NCBI GenBank assembly: GCA_019918135.1 | Contig: WBZZ01000611.1 | Location: 19,105-83,104, forward strand | Length of the DNA stretch: 64,000 bases | Reading direction: 5' to 3' | DNA from: Paulinella micropora | Lineage: Eukaryota; Cercozoa; Imbricatea; Euglyphida; Paulinellidae | Shown here: positions 9,854 to 18,427 of the stretch, one piece after another | Position numbering within the stretch: the stretch's first letter is position 1 | How the letters are laid out: every line of letters starts with the position of its first letter | Made by a program: the position numbers and the translations under genes | The notes under the pieces: generated by a model | Databases searched by the model: none | The model's input: the letters and a program-made list of their open reading frames with translations, nothing else | What the model was told of the DNA's origin: nothing

Positions 9854-10010
9854 ATATTTGAAAATCCACACTTTCGCTTCGCTTTTGTGTGCTTTAGAAA
9901 TATCGTGAAAAGTAAAATATTTATTTTTTGATATTTAAAAAAACGATATTTTATAATAAGCGTGATATCTCAAAACAAGTTTGAGATTGTGAGCGTCATT
10001 ATAAAATATC
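9853..10010 (+). terminator. paired intergenic hairpins, copy B
   Basis: First stem-loop 9853-9904 (GATATTT..CACAC paired with GTGTG..AAATATC) overlaps the capsid gene stop. Second stem-loop about 9944-10010 pairs GATATTTTATAAT with ATTATAAAATATC and ends two bases before the ATG at 10012. Inside the second stem sits a further palindrome, ATCTCAAA / TTTGAGAT (9967-9987), of the E1 family. Confidence 0.6.
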
Positions 10011-10011
10011 A

Positions 10012-11250
10012 ATGTCTCACCAGAGAAATTTAATCGCACAAAATCCAGACGGCGAATTTATAAACGTCAGCGTTGGATATGATGGTAATATTGAAACAAA
10101 TAATTCAAAAACCGCTTTTGGCGAAGCAGTAGTAGGTCAATTAACACCAGTATTACAAGAAATCTTTCCATATGCCATTAATACTAGGATATGGACAAAA
10201 ACAGAAACAAAATCGTCTGTGTCATTTTTGAATAATATGGCTGAATTGAAAACAACTGCTGATGCTACGGCAGATGCTAGACTGGTAAGTAAAAGGAGAA
10301 TAAAATATAGAACTGACATGGGTGTCCTAGCCCGATTTACTGCTCTATGGACAACGGATGATACAAAAGATTACTATTCATTTATTGGAATAGGAAATGA
10401 CCTTAACGATGGCTTTTATTTTTACAAAAATCAAGCAGGAATGAATATCGCACATTGTTCGGGAAATTGTGTAGATTATATTGACCAAGTAGATTGGGAT
10501 GACCGGTGCGATGGGAATTTTGCTATGCCGAACTTAGACTGGAGCAAAGGAAATGTATTTCAAATTCAATTTCAGTATCTTGGGTTTGGTGCTATTAAGT
10601 TTTATATTGAAAATCCCATAACAGGATTATTTCAATTAGTTCATATGATTGAGTATGCGAATGCTAATAATGGTGTAAGCCTGCGAAATACAACATTACC
10701 TTTTACGGCAGTAATGAGAAATGATGCAAAGACTGGAATACAAATTCTTAAAACGGCGAGTGCCAGTTTATTCATTGAAGGAACGAATACTATTAATACC
10801 AGCATAACAAACGAAGTGGAAGGAAGTAAAGCAGCAAACACCACTGAAAGTCCTATTATTAGTATAAGAAACAAATCAACATTTGATGCTGGCGGTGCTA
10901 ATTTAGCAAATTATTCAAATGTTTATCCCACTTTGATAAGTATTACAAATGAAGATACTAAGTCGAATGTCGTCAGAATGGTATTAAATGGAACGCTAAC
11001 TGGAGCGGGTTTTGCGGATGTTGATTCTAAGTATTCAATTGTAGATACTGACACAAAGGCGAGTGCCATCGCAAACGGAACAACAATTTTTAAACTATAT
11101 GTAAATTCTCAATCAACTCAACAAATCAATCTTAGAAGTTATGATATATACCTATCGCCGAGTGATGTATTAACTTTGACTCAGAAGTCTGTCTCTGCTG
11201 GTGGAGGAGGAAATGTCAATATTATCGCTAACTTCATAGAAGACCAATAG
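10012..11250 (+). CDS. large beta-rich virion-module protein
   Basis: A 412-residue protein of unknown function, with an intact homologue of equal length in E2 (23715-24953). No membrane segment, signal peptide or enzyme motif. The middle (LWTTDDTKDYYSFIGIGN, DGFYFYKNQAGMNI, FQIQFQYLGFGAIKF) reads like a lectin-type or concanavalin-like sandwich, and the C-terminal third is Ser/Thr/Asn-rich beta sequence. Being next to the major capsid gene and strongly conserved, it is probably an abundant virion surface protein, for example a receptor-binding head or vertex protein. That role is inferred. Confidence 0.65.
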   Translation: MSHQRNLIAQNPDGEFINVSVGYDGNIETNNSKTAFGEAVVGQLTPVLQEIFPYAINTRIWTKTETKSSVSFLNNMAELKTTADATADARLVSKRRIKYRTDMGVLARFTALWTTDDTKDYYSFIGIGNDLNDGFYFYKNQAGMNIAHCSGNCVDYIDQVDWDDRCDGNFAMPNLDWSKGNVFQIQFQYLGFGAIKFYIENPITGLFQLVHMIEYANANNGVSLRNTTLPFTAVMRNDAKTGIQILKTASASLFIEGTNTINTSITNEVEGSKAANTTESPIISIRNKSTFDAGGANLANYSNVYPTLISITNEDTKSNVVRMVLNGTLTGAGFADVDSKYSIVDTDTKASAIANGTTIFKLYVNSQSTQQINLRSYDIYLSPSDVLTLTQKSVSAGGGGNVNIIANFIEDQ

Positions 11251-11251
11251 A

Positions 11252-11391
11252 TATTTGCAAATTCACACTCCCGCTACCGCTCCCGTGTGTTTTGCAAACA
11301 ACGTGAAAAAATAAAAAAAAATATTACATCGTAAAAACGATGTTTTAGAAATAGACGAAAGTCGCAGACGAAAGTCTAATTTCTAAAATAT
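11252..11391 (+). terminator. paired intergenic hairpins, copy C (second hairpin lacks a downstream gene)
   Basis: First stem-loop 11252-11303 follows the stop of the 412-residue protein gene, with ATTTGCAAA..CACAC arms against GTGTG..TTTGCAAA. Second stem-loop about 11338-11391 (TTTTAGAAAT / ATTTCTAAAA, with an inner GACGAAAGTC repeat) has the sequence of a gene leader, but no plus-strand gene follows; the next gene is convergent and ends at 11395. A lost gene, or a role other than promoter, would explain this. Confidence 0.55.
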
Positions 11392-11394
11392 CAA

Positions 11395-11898
11395 TCAGAG
11401 ATATTTTTTTACCGCATCTTTGTTATTAAAATAAGGTTGTTGAATTAAATATTCAAGGTATGGTTTATCAATCTTAGCAACATCTTCAATTTTCATTTTT
11501 TTATACTTTCCATATTGAAGAAAAACATCGGTTTGCTTGTTATTCTTTAATATACATCCTTCTTCTGTACATGTAGCATTCTCCATCTCTTCGCCGACAT
11601 TAGCCTTGATTTCAGTGATACCAGTCTCTTTTAAATCGGCCATTGTAAAAGGTATCGTTGTTTTGGAGGTAGTACAAAACAACAATTTGCTTTCTTCCTC
11701 CATCAACACGCTTTCCAATGGTACAACTACTTTCACATTGTCATCTATGTTGGAAATTCCAACATTTGGTTTATATTGTTCATAAAAAGAAACAATGTCA
11801 GGCTTAGTCCATTTAATTGTTGGCTTTTTGACATCTCCATCAAGGTTCCATTTTTCAATTTCATTCAAGTAGTCCTGTTTGGTGCTCAGGTCGGTCAT
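11395..11898 (-). CDS. protein with C-terminal GKYKGK-type (DUF3820-like) module, long form
   Basis: A 167-residue protein. The C-terminal 40 residues (YGKYKKMKIEDVAKIDKPYL..) match a small module, FGKYKGKxIxDVAxxDxxYLxWL, that is found alone or at the ends of DNA exonucleases (DUF3820-like). The N-terminal 120 residues are acidic and not recognised, and include a CTEEGC pair. The neighbouring gene at 11929-12216 carries the same module, and E2 has two more. Convergent with the virion module and co-directional with the polymerase, so perhaps part of the replication or early gene set. Confidence 0.55.
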   Translation of the reverse strand: MTDLSTKQDYLNEIEKWNLDGDVKKPTIKWTKPDIVSFYEQYKPNVGISNIDDNVKVVVPLESVLMEEESKLLFCTTSKTTIPFTMADLKETGITEIKANVGEEMENATCTEEGCILKNNKQTDVFLQYGKYKKMKIEDVAKIDKPYLEYLIQQPYFNNKDAVKKYL

Positions 11899-11928
11899 TG
11901 GTATATATATACTACAAAATAATTTTTA

Positions 11929-12216
11929 TTAAATGTATTTTTTTACTTCACTTTTAATGTCGGTAAATTTATCAAACCAAGGCTGTTTCATAACCCATTC
12001 AAGGTATGGCTTATCAATAACTGCTACATCTTGAATTTTCTTACCTTTATACTTACCAAATGGAAAAGTATCCTTTGGCTTGCCCGCCCGTGCCTTTTCA
12101 ATCATTTGGATTTCGTCAGTAATTATCTTTTTAACATCGGTAAGAGAAAATGTTTCTTTTTTATTTTCAATAGAGAGTTTTTCAAACTTCTCGCATAGTC
12201 TGGTTAGGGCGGTCAT
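11929..12216 (-). CDS. GKYKGK-type (DUF3820-like) protein, short form
   Basis: A 95-residue protein beginning MTALTRLCEKFEKLSIE. The module is FPFGKYKGKKIQDVAVIDKP at about residues 51-70. The E2 gene at 22522-22797 is its direct homologue (start MSALTRLCEKFQKLSIE). It lies just downstream of the polymerase gene, 22 bp away on the same strand, so possible co-transcription. Function of the module is unknown; association with nucleases elsewhere suggests nucleic acid binding. Confidence 0.6.
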   Translation of the reverse strand: MTALTRLCEKFEKLSIENKKETFSLTDVKKIITDEIQMIEKARAGKPKDTFPFGKYKGKKIQDVAVIDKPYLEWVMKQPWFDKFTDIKSEVKKYI

Positions 12217-12238
12217 AGTATAGTATATGGTATATATT

Positions 12239-15130
12239 TTATAGAAAAAAATTAATTAATTGATATTTATCAACTTCGTTGTTAAACGTCTTTAATCTAG
12301 GAGTGGATATGGAAGCCTTGATACTATCATTTTTGTTGATAAACTCGCGTCCGCACCATTTATTCTCATTAACTTTCTTTTTTATGTTTGTAGTATGAAC
12401 TATGCTGAAATGGTTAATGTTTTGCTGTTTGCTATTTCGTGATAAATGAATTTTCTTCATTTGAAAATCTCTAACATTTTCAATGCTTTCACCTAAATCC
12501 ATCTTTTCATATACTTCTGGATTTAACCCCTTTGAATTCAACCACTTACCTCTAAGGTGGTAGTATCTCTTTTTTACTCCTTCGTTTTCATAGCATTCAA
12601 TTATATGAACACCTTTGTCTTTATGTTTCAAATCATTCTTAGTAAGGTAAGGGAGAAATGCTTCATTCGTTGTAAATTCTAACATATACAATTTAGGAGC
12701 AATCCATATTCCTCTTATTATCTTACAGCAATCTCCTAAGTCATCCGTTATTCCTCCGAGAGATTTATCACCAAGCCTTTTGATTAGTTTGGCGAACCTA
12801 ACATGCAACACTAGACTATCGGTATCGGTGTAATAGAAATCAGCCTCTATATCTTTATTTGGGTTAGCCTCTTTTATGTAGTTATACATAATTCGCCTGC
12901 TATATGCTAGAATGAAAGCCCCGTAGTGAGAAGGTTTTGTAATACTCTCTTCAATTATTACTTCATTTCTAGGCAATCCAGATACGTGCCAAAGTTTGTT
13001 TCCGTCTTTATCTTTGAATTCAATCACATCAGATATATAATTTTTTGTCCAAAATTTCCAATACTCCTCATTTGATTTAATATATTCTGCTTCTGTTGGG
13101 ATAGGTCGTTGTATCATCTTTCCGTATAACGAATTCATAAATAGTTTGGCTAATAAATATTGCGGTGTGCCTTTTTCGCTATTTTCTTTCGCCTTAAACA
13201 TTTCTAATATATATTCTTTGAAAACTGGTTCAGCCTCCTCTGTATAGTATCCTTTATGAATTGTTATATTGTAGCCTTCCTTAATCATATCTTCAATATC
13301 AACACTTGTAAGCCATTGGTCTTTCATATCCGCTAAATTCCACTTTAATGAGCCCATTTTATTTCTCTGTCCTATTCTTGAATGTAGAATGTCTTTTGGT
13401 GAGATATAATCAACATTGTAAATACCGATATGAAGATTATTATAATCAAATGGTGCGATAGCCAGTTTAATTTCTCCAACCATAAATAAATTAAGCATCG
13501 CTGTTGGGTATAAAGATACGACATCCGCATCAACTAAATAATCGGTTAATTCGTCAAATGTGATTTTCCCCGCTAAGTAGTCCTTGTATTGTTTTGAAAT
13601 AAATCTTTTTTTGCTTGGATATGTTCTTGCTCCGATAACCGCTTTTCTAGACGCTTTCTCTTGTTCAATAGTTGGGAGTCTTACATCGTGCTTACCATCA
13701 ATCATTTTCTTCCAGATATTAAAAGCAAGGCTTGAAGTTGAAATGTATGAAGTTAAATTCACTGAGTGTTTTTCAAATATCTCTGTGTTTATTCTGTCAT
13801 ATAACTCTTTTAACCCCATAACATCACACTTCAAATATTCAAGACACTTATTTCTTAACTCTTCGCTCATTGTTTCCCAAGTAGAAGCCTTGTTGTGGTC
13901 GAAATCTCCTTTAAGAGTTTTACATTTCATATTTTCTAAGTTTTCTTTTAATGTCCCCTGAGTATGCTTACACATATCCCACATTTTGATATTTTCAAAT
14001 TGTAAAGAGATTATTGAGCCGTTATTAATCATGTGAGATTTTGGTTTAATGCCTCTTCTTATTAATTCCTGTTTAATGAAGTAGTGGTCAAAGTTCGCGC
14101 CGTTAAACCCATTCACATATAAAATTGGTGGTTCTTCATCTTTGTTTCTCTTCTTTCTTACTCCTGCTACTTTCTTGACTGGATTATGAATCATTCTATT
14201 ACCCCATTCTATTGTTAATTTTTGTCCTCTCTCCAAGACAAAGTCAAGAAATTTAGAAATACAATCTTTACCAGCGAAATATTTAAATCCTTCCGCCCCT
14301 TGAGTATATCCGACTATATAGCAGTCGTGAATATCAAAGCCGTCAGCGAGCGTGTTATTTCTAAAAGTTTCAAGGTCGTAATGAATAACTTCATCTTTGT
14401 TATTAATTTTATCCTTCTCGAATTTTGTTATCAAATGTCTTCGTCCGTTCTTCAAAATTTTTCTATTCGCATAATTTATCATTTTTGGATTACAAGTGTG
14501 TTTTTTGACATATTTTCTTAAACATTGTTCGCATTTTTGTTTATATCTTTTAGTTAATCCAAAATAATGGTTGTTCTCTAAATAAATCATAATGTCTGCT
14601 TCTTCTCCGATGTTATTCGTGCTTATAGTTTCTCTTGTTAAGGCGTTTGTTATTTCATATGTCTTTCCTTCTTTTATCAAAGTATTAAGGATTTTTACGG
14701 CGGTAGAAAATGGTATAGGGCAATCATTAGAAAGATTGAATTGTTCTCTAATATCATTACATCTTTTTCTGTTAATAAGTGGCATATTAAGAATGTCTTT
14801 ACAGAGAAAGAATAAACAATTATTATTCTTGCTAGCGGGAGATATCAATATATTTTCATCCGATATTGTTTTTTTACATTTGTTTTTTCCTTCATAACAA
14901 CCGCCTCCGTTTTCTTGAACTACTACTACCTTAGCGTATTCAATGATTCTGTCATTACCTAGTCCAGACGCTTCAATATTGCTTATGTTAAACTCATTCA
15001 ACATTTCAATAAAATCGTCATAGTTTTTTATTTGAAAAGAATTAAATGTTTTCTTTTTATAATATCTATTTAATTCTTCGTGGTCGGTTATGTATGTTAT
15101 AGTGATATGAACATCAGCATTTCCTGTCAT
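12239..15130 (-). CDS. protein-primed family B DNA polymerase with 3'-5' exonuclease
   Basis: Replicative polymerase of the Polinton/adenovirus type (963 residues read here). Exo motifs: HYDLETF (about residue 252), NGFNGANFDHYF (about 343) and YLKCDVMGLKELYD (about 435). Polymerase motifs: A, DVVSLYPTAM (about 535); B, KLFMNSLYGKM (about 663); C, YYTDTDSLVLH (about 768). An N-terminal segment around NNNCLFFLCKDI resembles the OTU-like cysteine domain seen in some Polinton polymerases. The open frame continues 5' of this Met without an ATG; a better start lies at 15381 in another frame (see next entry). E2 lacks this gene and has an unrelated replication gene in its place. Confidence 0.85.
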   Translation of the reverse strand: MTGNADVHITITYITDHEELNRYYKKKTFNSFQIKNYDDFIEMLNEFNISNIEASGLGNDRIIEYAKVVVVQENGGGCYEGKNKCKKTISDENILISPASKNNNCLFFLCKDILNMPLINRKRCNDIREQFNLSNDCPIPFSTAVKILNTLIKEGKTYEITNALTRETISTNNIGEEADIMIYLENNHYFGLTKRYKQKCEQCLRKYVKKHTCNPKMINYANRKILKNGRRHLITKFEKDKINNKDEVIHYDLETFRNNTLADGFDIHDCYIVGYTQGAEGFKYFAGKDCISKFLDFVLERGQKLTIEWGNRMIHNPVKKVAGVRKKRNKDEEPPILYVNGFNGANFDHYFIKQELIRRGIKPKSHMINNGSIISLQFENIKMWDMCKHTQGTLKENLENMKCKTLKGDFDHNKASTWETMSEELRNKCLEYLKCDVMGLKELYDRINTEIFEKHSVNLTSYISTSSLAFNIWKKMIDGKHDVRLPTIEQEKASRKAVIGARTYPSKKRFISKQYKDYLAGKITFDELTDYLVDADVVSLYPTAMLNLFMVGEIKLAIAPFDYNNLHIGIYNVDYISPKDILHSRIGQRNKMGSLKWNLADMKDQWLTSVDIEDMIKEGYNITIHKGYYTEEAEPVFKEYILEMFKAKENSEKGTPQYLLAKLFMNSLYGKMIQRPIPTEAEYIKSNEEYWKFWTKNYISDVIEFKDKDGNKLWHVSGLPRNEVIIEESITKPSHYGAFILAYSRRIMYNYIKEANPNKDIEADFYYTDTDSLVLHVRFAKLIKRLGDKSLGGITDDLGDCCKIIRGIWIAPKLYMLEFTTNEAFLPYLTKNDLKHKDKGVHIIECYENEGVKKRYYHLRGKWLNSKGLNPEVYEKMDLGESIENVRDFQMKKIHLSRNSKQQNINHFSIVHTTNIKKKVNENKWCGREFINKNDSIKASISTPRLKTFNNEVDKYQLINFFL

Positions 15131-15381
15131 ACCATTTCTTTTCGCATCTAATAGTATAGGAAGTAGAACCTCTCGCTCTAATGCGTCAGTATCATAAAAG
15201 TTTATATCTAATCCTTGCTGCTCGTATGTAAGAGAGTTTAATCTATTGTCTCGCCTAGATTTTAACTCTACTACTTTAATTCCCTTTTGTTTTCTCTTGT
15301 TGTAGTTTTCTTCAAATTCGCCCTTACCTTCGCTAGTTCTACATTTTCCTTCGTTGGTCTGGGCGGTAATGGTGGTGGCAT
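15131..15381 (-). other. probable lost N-terminus of the DNA polymerase
   Basis: The polymerase frame stays open upstream of its first Met at 15130, with coding-like residues (ELKSRRDNRLNSLTYEQQ). A separate frame begins with ATG at 15381 (MPPPLPPRPTKENVELAK) and stops after about 36 codons at the place where the polymerase frame takes over. One indel near 15280-15295 would explain this. The stretch 15382-15530 is AT-rich with a (TA)n run and no gene. Confidence 0.45.
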
Positions 15382-15530
15382 ATTTTACTGTTATATTAGT
15401 GAGGATATAAAAATAATGAAAATAAATTAAATTATTTTACCTTTATATATATATATATATATATAAGATTGTCTTACCTTTAACATGAAATTCATTTATA
15501 AAAAATCATTTTTCGTTTTTTTTTTGTTTT

Positions 15531-15707
15531 TTATACTCCTCTCGCCTTCATTTCTTCATATTCCTTAAGTTTTCTGTTTCGTTCTTTTAATTGCTCCTTC
15601 CTCTTTTGATTAATTTCATCCTTATTTCTTTTGTAATATGCGAGCGCCTTTTCGGAGTTAACCTTTCGTTTGTCCTCGGGTGTGAGATATTTCTTGTGTC
15701 TCCCCAT
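15531..15707 (-). CDS. small basic helical protein (58 aa)
   Basis: Short gene starting MGRHKKYLTPEDKRK, with the core EKALAYYKRNKDEIN and a charged helix to the end. The E2 gene at 18112-18315 has the matching core EKALAYYYRNKDRLN, and both lie on the terminal side of the polymerase gene. The conservation of such a short frame argues that it is real. A basic helix like this could bind DNA; no function is known. Confidence 0.6.
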   Translation of the reverse strand: MGRHKKYLTPEDKRKVNSEKALAYYKRNKDEINQKRKEQLKERNRKLKEYEEMKARGV

Positions 15708-15757
15708 ATCTATATTATAAGTAATATAATTTATTTCTTTAAATGGTTTTACATTTT
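15708..15757 (-). promoter_or_regulatory. shared upstream element of small E1 genes
   Basis: Reading on the minus strand, AATGTAAAACCATTTAAAG, AAATAA and an ATTACTTATAATAT box precede the ATG at 15707. Almost the same string (16022-16068) precedes the ATG at 16021. The E2 early-side genes have a related element with ATTTACAT and AATATTACATATATATAAG. Probably an early promoter plus leader. Confidence 0.5.
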
Positions 15758-16021
15758 ATTATTTAATACAATCATCACCCTTAATTTAAGTTGTCTTATT
15801 GCTTCTTCATATATTTCCCATTTGTGGATATTCAACATTGTTGGAGCCTCTAATGCTTTGTTTTTCTGTTCATCCCAAAACTTAAAGGCTTTGCTGTATC
15901 GTTGAAGCGTTTCTCTTCTAGTGTATTTCTTAATCCTTCTATCGCCTGCTAATGCTTCTGGAAAATGTAAGTTGTATAGTTCTTTCAATTCCTTGTCCGC
16001 TTGTATCATTATAGAAGACAT
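15749..16021 (-). CDS. small helical protein, unknown (90 aa)
   Basis: MSSIMIQADKELKELYNLHF.. , a charged, mostly helical protein with no recognisable domain and no homologue in E2. It is placed between the two other small minus-strand genes and has its own copy of the shared upstream element. Likely an accessory early gene. Confidence 0.5.
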   Translation of the reverse strand: MSSIMIQADKELKELYNLHFPEALAGDRRIKKYTRRETLQRYSKAFKFWDEQKNKALEAPTMLNIHKWEIYEEAIRQLKLRVMIVLNNKM

Positions 16022-16068
16022 ATTATATAAGTAATAATATTTATTTCTTTAAATGATTTTACATTTTA
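16022..16068 (-). promoter_or_regulatory. shared upstream element, second E1 copy
   Basis: Minus-strand AATGTAAAATCATTTAAAG followed by AAATAAATATTATTACTTATATA directly before the ATG at 16021; near duplicate of 15708-15757. Confidence 0.5.
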
Positions 16069-16092
16069 TTTTTATAACATTATTATAACAAA

Positions 16093-16326
16093 TCACGAGT
16101 GATTTTTATAATATCTTTCAATGTCGTCATTTCTACGAATTATACGAATAACTTTATGTCCTCCTATCATAACCTCTTCTTTCTCTGCGAAGTAGTCTCT
16201 ATGAAAGTCAGATTTTTCGTGTTGATATTTTCCATATATACCTATTACTTTACCACATACACATGTATATTTCTGTTTTCTTCTTGCCTTTACATATTCT
16301 GCTCTCTTCTGTTTGCGCGTATCCAT
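16093..16326 (-). CDS. small zinc-finger-like protein (77 aa)
   Basis: MDTRKQKRAEYVKARRKQ.. then YTCVCGKVIGIYGKYQHEKS and FHRDYF. The CxC...H...H arrangement looks like a single C2H2-like finger of the type common in small proteins of large DNA viruses, preceded by a basic helix. This is the outermost E1 gene on this side. No E2 homologue is seen. Confidence 0.5.
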   Translation of the reverse strand: MDTRKQKRAEYVKARRKQKYTCVCGKVIGIYGKYQHEKSDFHRDYFAEKEEVMIGGHKVIRIIRRNDDIERYYKNHS

Positions 16327-16992
16327 TTATATTAATGTTCTTTTATATTATAGTTATCTAAAATAAAAAGGCGCTCGTGTGGAGGGCTCTTTGGGGTGTT
16401 TTGTGCTCTTGTATTGATTGTGCGCCAAATCAATAGGAAGGGCTAATCGTTTTTAAAAGCGTCGTTTTAAGGCACGAAAAAACGACCTTAAAAAAACGAT
16501 ATTATACTACTCACAAGGACCAAGAAGCACACACAACCAGTACTCCTTAACCTGTCATCTTACCATGCAAAATACTTGTGACGTCGTGACAAACACAGCC
16601 CAAAAAGCATCGCAATAAGTACCACGGACCATGTCGCTCCTGAACAGTGAAGAAACAGTATTCCTGAGTCTCCAGCCGAAGGGATTCACGACTCCAAACA
16701 CCCCCCACTTCAGAGTGCTTGCTCCGTTCCAGACCTTGTTATAAAGTTTTTGGCATCCGGACGTTAAAAAATTTCAACTTCCCTAGACCCGAATTTTTCG
16801 GTATGCTTTCCATTTTCGCAAAGGGGGTGGTGCCCGATTTTGGTGCCACCTATCACCATCAATCCCATGGTGCCACCTATCATCATCCATCCAGAGGTCA
16901 GGAAAAAAAAATTTTAGATCAGACATCTCACTGCAATAAGAAGTGCATGATTGCAATTCTATCTGCCCAGTTTCGCTCTGCTCTATACTTTT
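16327..16992. other. non-coding spacer between E1 and E2
   Basis: The first part (to about 16510) is AT-rich, contains a hairpin and ACGAT motifs like those of E1, and may be the E1 end. The rest is less AT-rich, without convincing genes, and holds a degenerate repeat of GGTGCCACCTATCA at about 16839-16886. It is probably host DNA, and is the left flank into which E2 inserted. The two overlapping reading frames here are not supported by anything. Confidence 0.5.
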
Positions 16993-16998
16993 CGAATT
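16993..16998. repeat. left target-site duplication of E2 (CGAATT)
   Basis: CGAATT directly before the left terminal repeat; an identical hexamer follows the right repeat at 37697-37702. A 6-bp duplication is typical of Polinton/Maverick integration. Confidence 0.85.
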
Positions 16999-17390
16999 AA
17001 AAAACAGGGAGGAAAGGGGGGGGGGGGGTTCTGTGGTCCCCACATCACCCCCCCCTTTTTATCGTCTTGAATTTTGCCATAGTTTGCCATTTTTGCCATA
17101 TTCGTTCATATAAAAGAGGTAACAGCATAAATTCCCATTTTTTACACTGGTAGTATAGGGGGCCACTTCGGCACAATTTTTCAAGACACACAAAAGCAAA
17201 AAGGAAATGAGCCCGTGACCAACACACGAAAACCTACAGATTTTCTCCTTTGCCGAAAACGCGATTTTTGACAAAGCGAAAAGAAGGCCAATTTCTCCAA
17301 AACAAAAAAATACAAAATGCCACTGCCAAAACAACATCACTCATAAATCAAAAATTACCTTTTTCTTTTTGTGCCGTTTGGTTTCAATTA
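16999..17390 (+). repeat. left terminal inverted repeat of E2
   Basis: Starts AAAAAACAGGGAGG, then a G run, a C run and CCTTTTTATCGTCTTG. It matches the reverse complement of 37302-37696 with few differences (well over 95% by eye); the outermost A run is one base longer on the right. The two translated open frames inside are mirror images of each other and are not genes. Confidence 0.92.
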
Positions 17391-17392
17391 AT

Positions 17393-17430
17393 ATTTTACA
17401 TTTATAAAAATAATATTACATATATATAAG
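17393..17430 (+). promoter_or_regulatory. early-side promoter element, copy 1
   Basis: TTACATTTATAAAAATAATA followed by TTACATATATATAAG, ending at the ATG of the RING gene. An essentially identical string precedes the next gene at 18112. Confidence 0.6.
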
Positions 17431-18072
17431 ATGCCAAACAAGAGAAAACAAATCAAGTGTGCTAGCGATTTAAATAAGCTAGTCCTAGACAAATTCAAAG
17501 AGCTTAAATATGCTGGAGTTGTTCGTAGAGTTCATAAACCAGAAGACATCAAAGATGTTAAGACTGATATATTGTATTATTCCGTAAAATGCGAACATAA
17601 TGATTTCATAAAACATAATTCTACAATTTCATTACAATATAAGCAAGTAAGAGAAAATATCGTATCACATAAGCACATAACATTAGCATTGATAGAGAAA
17701 CTAAAAGATGAACCGCAATTTCATTGTAATATTTGTTTTGATACTGCTGATGTTTTGAGAAGATGCTGTAAGTGTCAATATGCGACTTGTGTGCCGTGCC
17801 ATTTGGAAAATAATTTAGTATGTCCAATATGTAAAAATGTGAGCTCACCTAATTTACATTTCATTCCTAGGTCTTCTATTTCTGAAAAAGATATAAAAAA
17901 TAAAATTGCTTTTAATGTGCCATCTAAATGGATAAACCGAGATTTCTTAGATAGCGATAGTCCAAATTTTGATTTAATATGTGATATACTACAAACATAT
18001 ATGAACAGATTGACTTTATCGTGTATGCGATATGGGTTATCGGCTGAAGAAATGGTATGTATTATTAAATAA
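17431..18072 (+). CDS. RING-type zinc finger protein
   Basis: A 213-residue protein whose centre (residues 99-134) has CNIC, CCKCQYATCVPC and CPICKN spaced as in RING or RING-like domains, which usually act as E3 ubiquitin ligases. The flanking helical regions are not recognised. It is the first gene inside the left terminal repeat and is driven by the repeated early-side element. Viral RING proteins often redirect host ubiquitination; that is inference here. E1 has no homologue in the window. Confidence 0.7.
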   Translation: MPNKRKQIKCASDLNKLVLDKFKELKYAGVVRRVHKPEDIKDVKTDILYYSVKCEHNDFIKHNSTISLQYKQVRENIVSHKHITLALIEKLKDEPQFHCNICFDTADVLRRCCKCQYATCVPCHLENNLVCPICKNVSSPNLHFIPRSSISEKDIKNKIAFNVPSKWINRDFLDSDSPNFDLICDILQTYMNRLTLSCMRYGLSAEEMVCIIK

Positions 18073-18074
18073 TT

Positions 18075-18111
18075 ATTTACATTTATAAAAATAATATTAC
18101 ATATATATAAG
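18075..18111 (+). promoter_or_regulatory. early-side promoter element, copy 2
   Basis: Same string as 17393-17430 (TTACATTTATAAAAATAATA, then TTACATATATATAAG) directly before the ATG at 18112. Confidence 0.6.
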
Positions 18112-18315
18112 ATGCCACGACCAAAGATATATGAAGGAGACGAAAGGAGAAAAAGGAATAATGAGAAAGCTCTCGCATACTATTACCGCAATAAAGACCG
18201 CCTAAACGAAGAACGGCGAGCCAAAGCAAAGATGTTAGTTCAATACAAACAAAATATAGAAGAATACAAAAAGAAGATACAGGAGTTAGAAGAGCGACTT
18301 ACTAAGTCAGATTAA
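18112..18315 (+). CDS. small basic helical protein (67 aa)
   Basis: MPRPKIYEGDERRKRNNEKA.. with the core EKALAYYYRNKDRLN and a heptad-like charged helix (EEYKKKIQELEERL). Homologue of the E1 gene at 15531-15707, in the same position next to the polymerase. Possibly a small DNA-binding, bZIP-like protein; that is only a guess from composition. Confidence 0.6.
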   Translation: MPRPKIYEGDERRKRNNEKALAYYYRNKDRLNEERRAKAKMLVQYKQNIEEYKKKIQELEERLTKSD

Positions 18316-18427
18316 TCAACAATATTTTTTTTTTGGTAAGCATTTTACATCTAAACATATCGTATATATATATGTAAAGCATTAAATAATCATTTTTCAA
18401 AAAATTTATCCTGCCTATCTATATACA

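Larger units (their letters stand above)
1..16510 (+). mobile_element. Polinton-like virus E1, partial (left end outside window)
   Basis: AT-rich block whose gene order (fibre, packaging ATPase, protease, minor capsid, major capsid on plus; DNA polymerase and small genes on minus) matches integrated Polinton-like viruses. The virion genes are colinear with those of the inverted element at 16999-37696. The left end and any integrase lie outside the window. The right end is not resolved: the last gene ends at 16326 and AT-rich sequence with a hairpin (arms CGTTTTAAGG / CCTTAAAA) persists to about 16500, after which base composition changes. The fibre gene has several stops and frameshifts and the ATPase one, so the copy looks inactive. 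Confidence 0.8.

Noticed and set aside
16719-17043. Two overlapping frames on opposite strands beside E2
   Set aside because: Both run across the element boundary and target duplication, lack domains and have host-spacer composition.
17059-17340. Open frame of 93 codons in the left terminal repeat, mirrored at 37352-37633
   Set aside because: It lies wholly inside the inverted repeat, has two overlapping alternatives and no domain; it mirrors only because the repeats are identical.
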